Assembly (NCBI GenBank): GCA_004380135.1
Contig: QXCR01000133.1
Location: 62,001 to 126,000 of the forward strand
Direction of reading: 5' to 3'
Length of the DNA: 64,000 nt
From: Stemphylium vesicarium
Taxonomy: Eukaryota > Ascomycota > Dothideomycetes > Pleosporales > Pleosporaceae
Made by a program: the position numbers and the translations under genes. The notes under the pieces are model-generated. The model had not been told where the DNA came from and searched no databases. It was given only the letters and a program-made list of their open reading frames with translations. Shown here in pieces: positions 63,839-64,000 of this stretch. How positions within the stretch are numbered: the first letter of the stretch is position 1; each line of letters opens with the position of its first letter.

Positions 63839-64000
63839 CTTCATTCGCTGCATTCTGAATCGAGATCTCTGTGAAGGAGTTTTCACGAACGTGTTGTGTG
63901 TATCCAAGTATTTTACATCAATAAATTATCTAAAACCTGTCAGCATTCGGTGGTCGAAACAAGAACTCATAACATACTCAACGCTGGTTAGACCAAGGTG
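63839..64000. other. Right-edge non-coding stretch
   Basis: Only 3' flank of the truncated membrane gene is visible before the window ends. Confidence 0.4.

Noticed and set aside
1..64000. CRISPR array, bacterial operon or prophage
   Set aside because: No spaced direct repeats or prokaryotic gene organisation occur; introns and gene families are fungal.

Overview
The window is nuclear DNA of a filamentous ascomycete. Evidence: GT-AG introns of about 45-210 bases (most near 50), single-gene transcription units on both strands, fungus-specific families (Zn2Cys6 regulator, Rot1, Mtr10, Glo3, GH47 mannosidase), a dispersed single 5S rRNA gene, an intron-bearing tRNA, and a decayed pogo/Fot1-type transposon whose stop codons look like repeat-induced point mutation. 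Overall gene content suggests Dothideomycetes, probably Pleosporales; the genus cannot be fixed from the sequence alone.

Layout. 0-3 kb: two lineage-specific hypotheticals, the second apparently frameshifted. 3.2-5.1 kb: GH47 alpha-1,2-mannosidase. 5.9-7.65 kb: F-box-like gene with an unresolved exon structure. 8.1-11.5 kb: housekeeping block (TIM23 and URA5 divergent, then eIF3g). 12-13.8 kb: serine-rich hypothetical. 14.7-20.9 kb: dense housekeeping block (MTR10/transportin, SmE, 5-formyl-THF cyclo-ligase, ROT1) with divergent and convergent pairs. 22.0-25.9 kb: a 1164-residue Zn2Cys6 regulator. 25.9-31.5 kb: gene-poor, holding one 5S rRNA gene. 31.5-34.6 kb: accessory membrane proteins around a split tRNA-Glu(CTC), one with an in-frame stop. 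35.8-53.1 kb: dense genes (RanBP2-type zinc finger protein, Glo3 ArfGAP, DUF1989 protein, multi-pass membrane protein, NOG1, Cys-rich type I membrane protein, thymidylate synthase, coiled-coil protein resembling augmin subunit 3, Arg/Asp-rich protein). 53.9-55.1 kb: four-pass membrane protein. 55.3-63.9 kb: degenerate accessory island.

The island is the most unusual part. From 55.8 to 59.75 kb, ORFs that look separate fall mostly in one reading frame and appear to be one large broken gene: a Ulp1/C48-like cysteine protease followed by acidic linkers and repeated 'MSxxxVDEW' helical modules. Next to it is a complete pogo-type element (60113-62231) with 22-base terminal inverted repeats, TA duplications, a readable DDD triad and at least five disabling lesions. 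Beyond it lie a 27-codon relic of a STAND/NLR-type N-terminus and a truncated membrane-protein gene with a nonsense codon.

Functionally, three genes touch pyrimidine and one-carbon metabolism (URA5, thymidylate synthase, 5-formyl-THF cyclo-ligase), but they are scattered among unrelated genes and I do not regard them as a cluster. Exon coordinates were derived by hand from splice motifs and reading phase.
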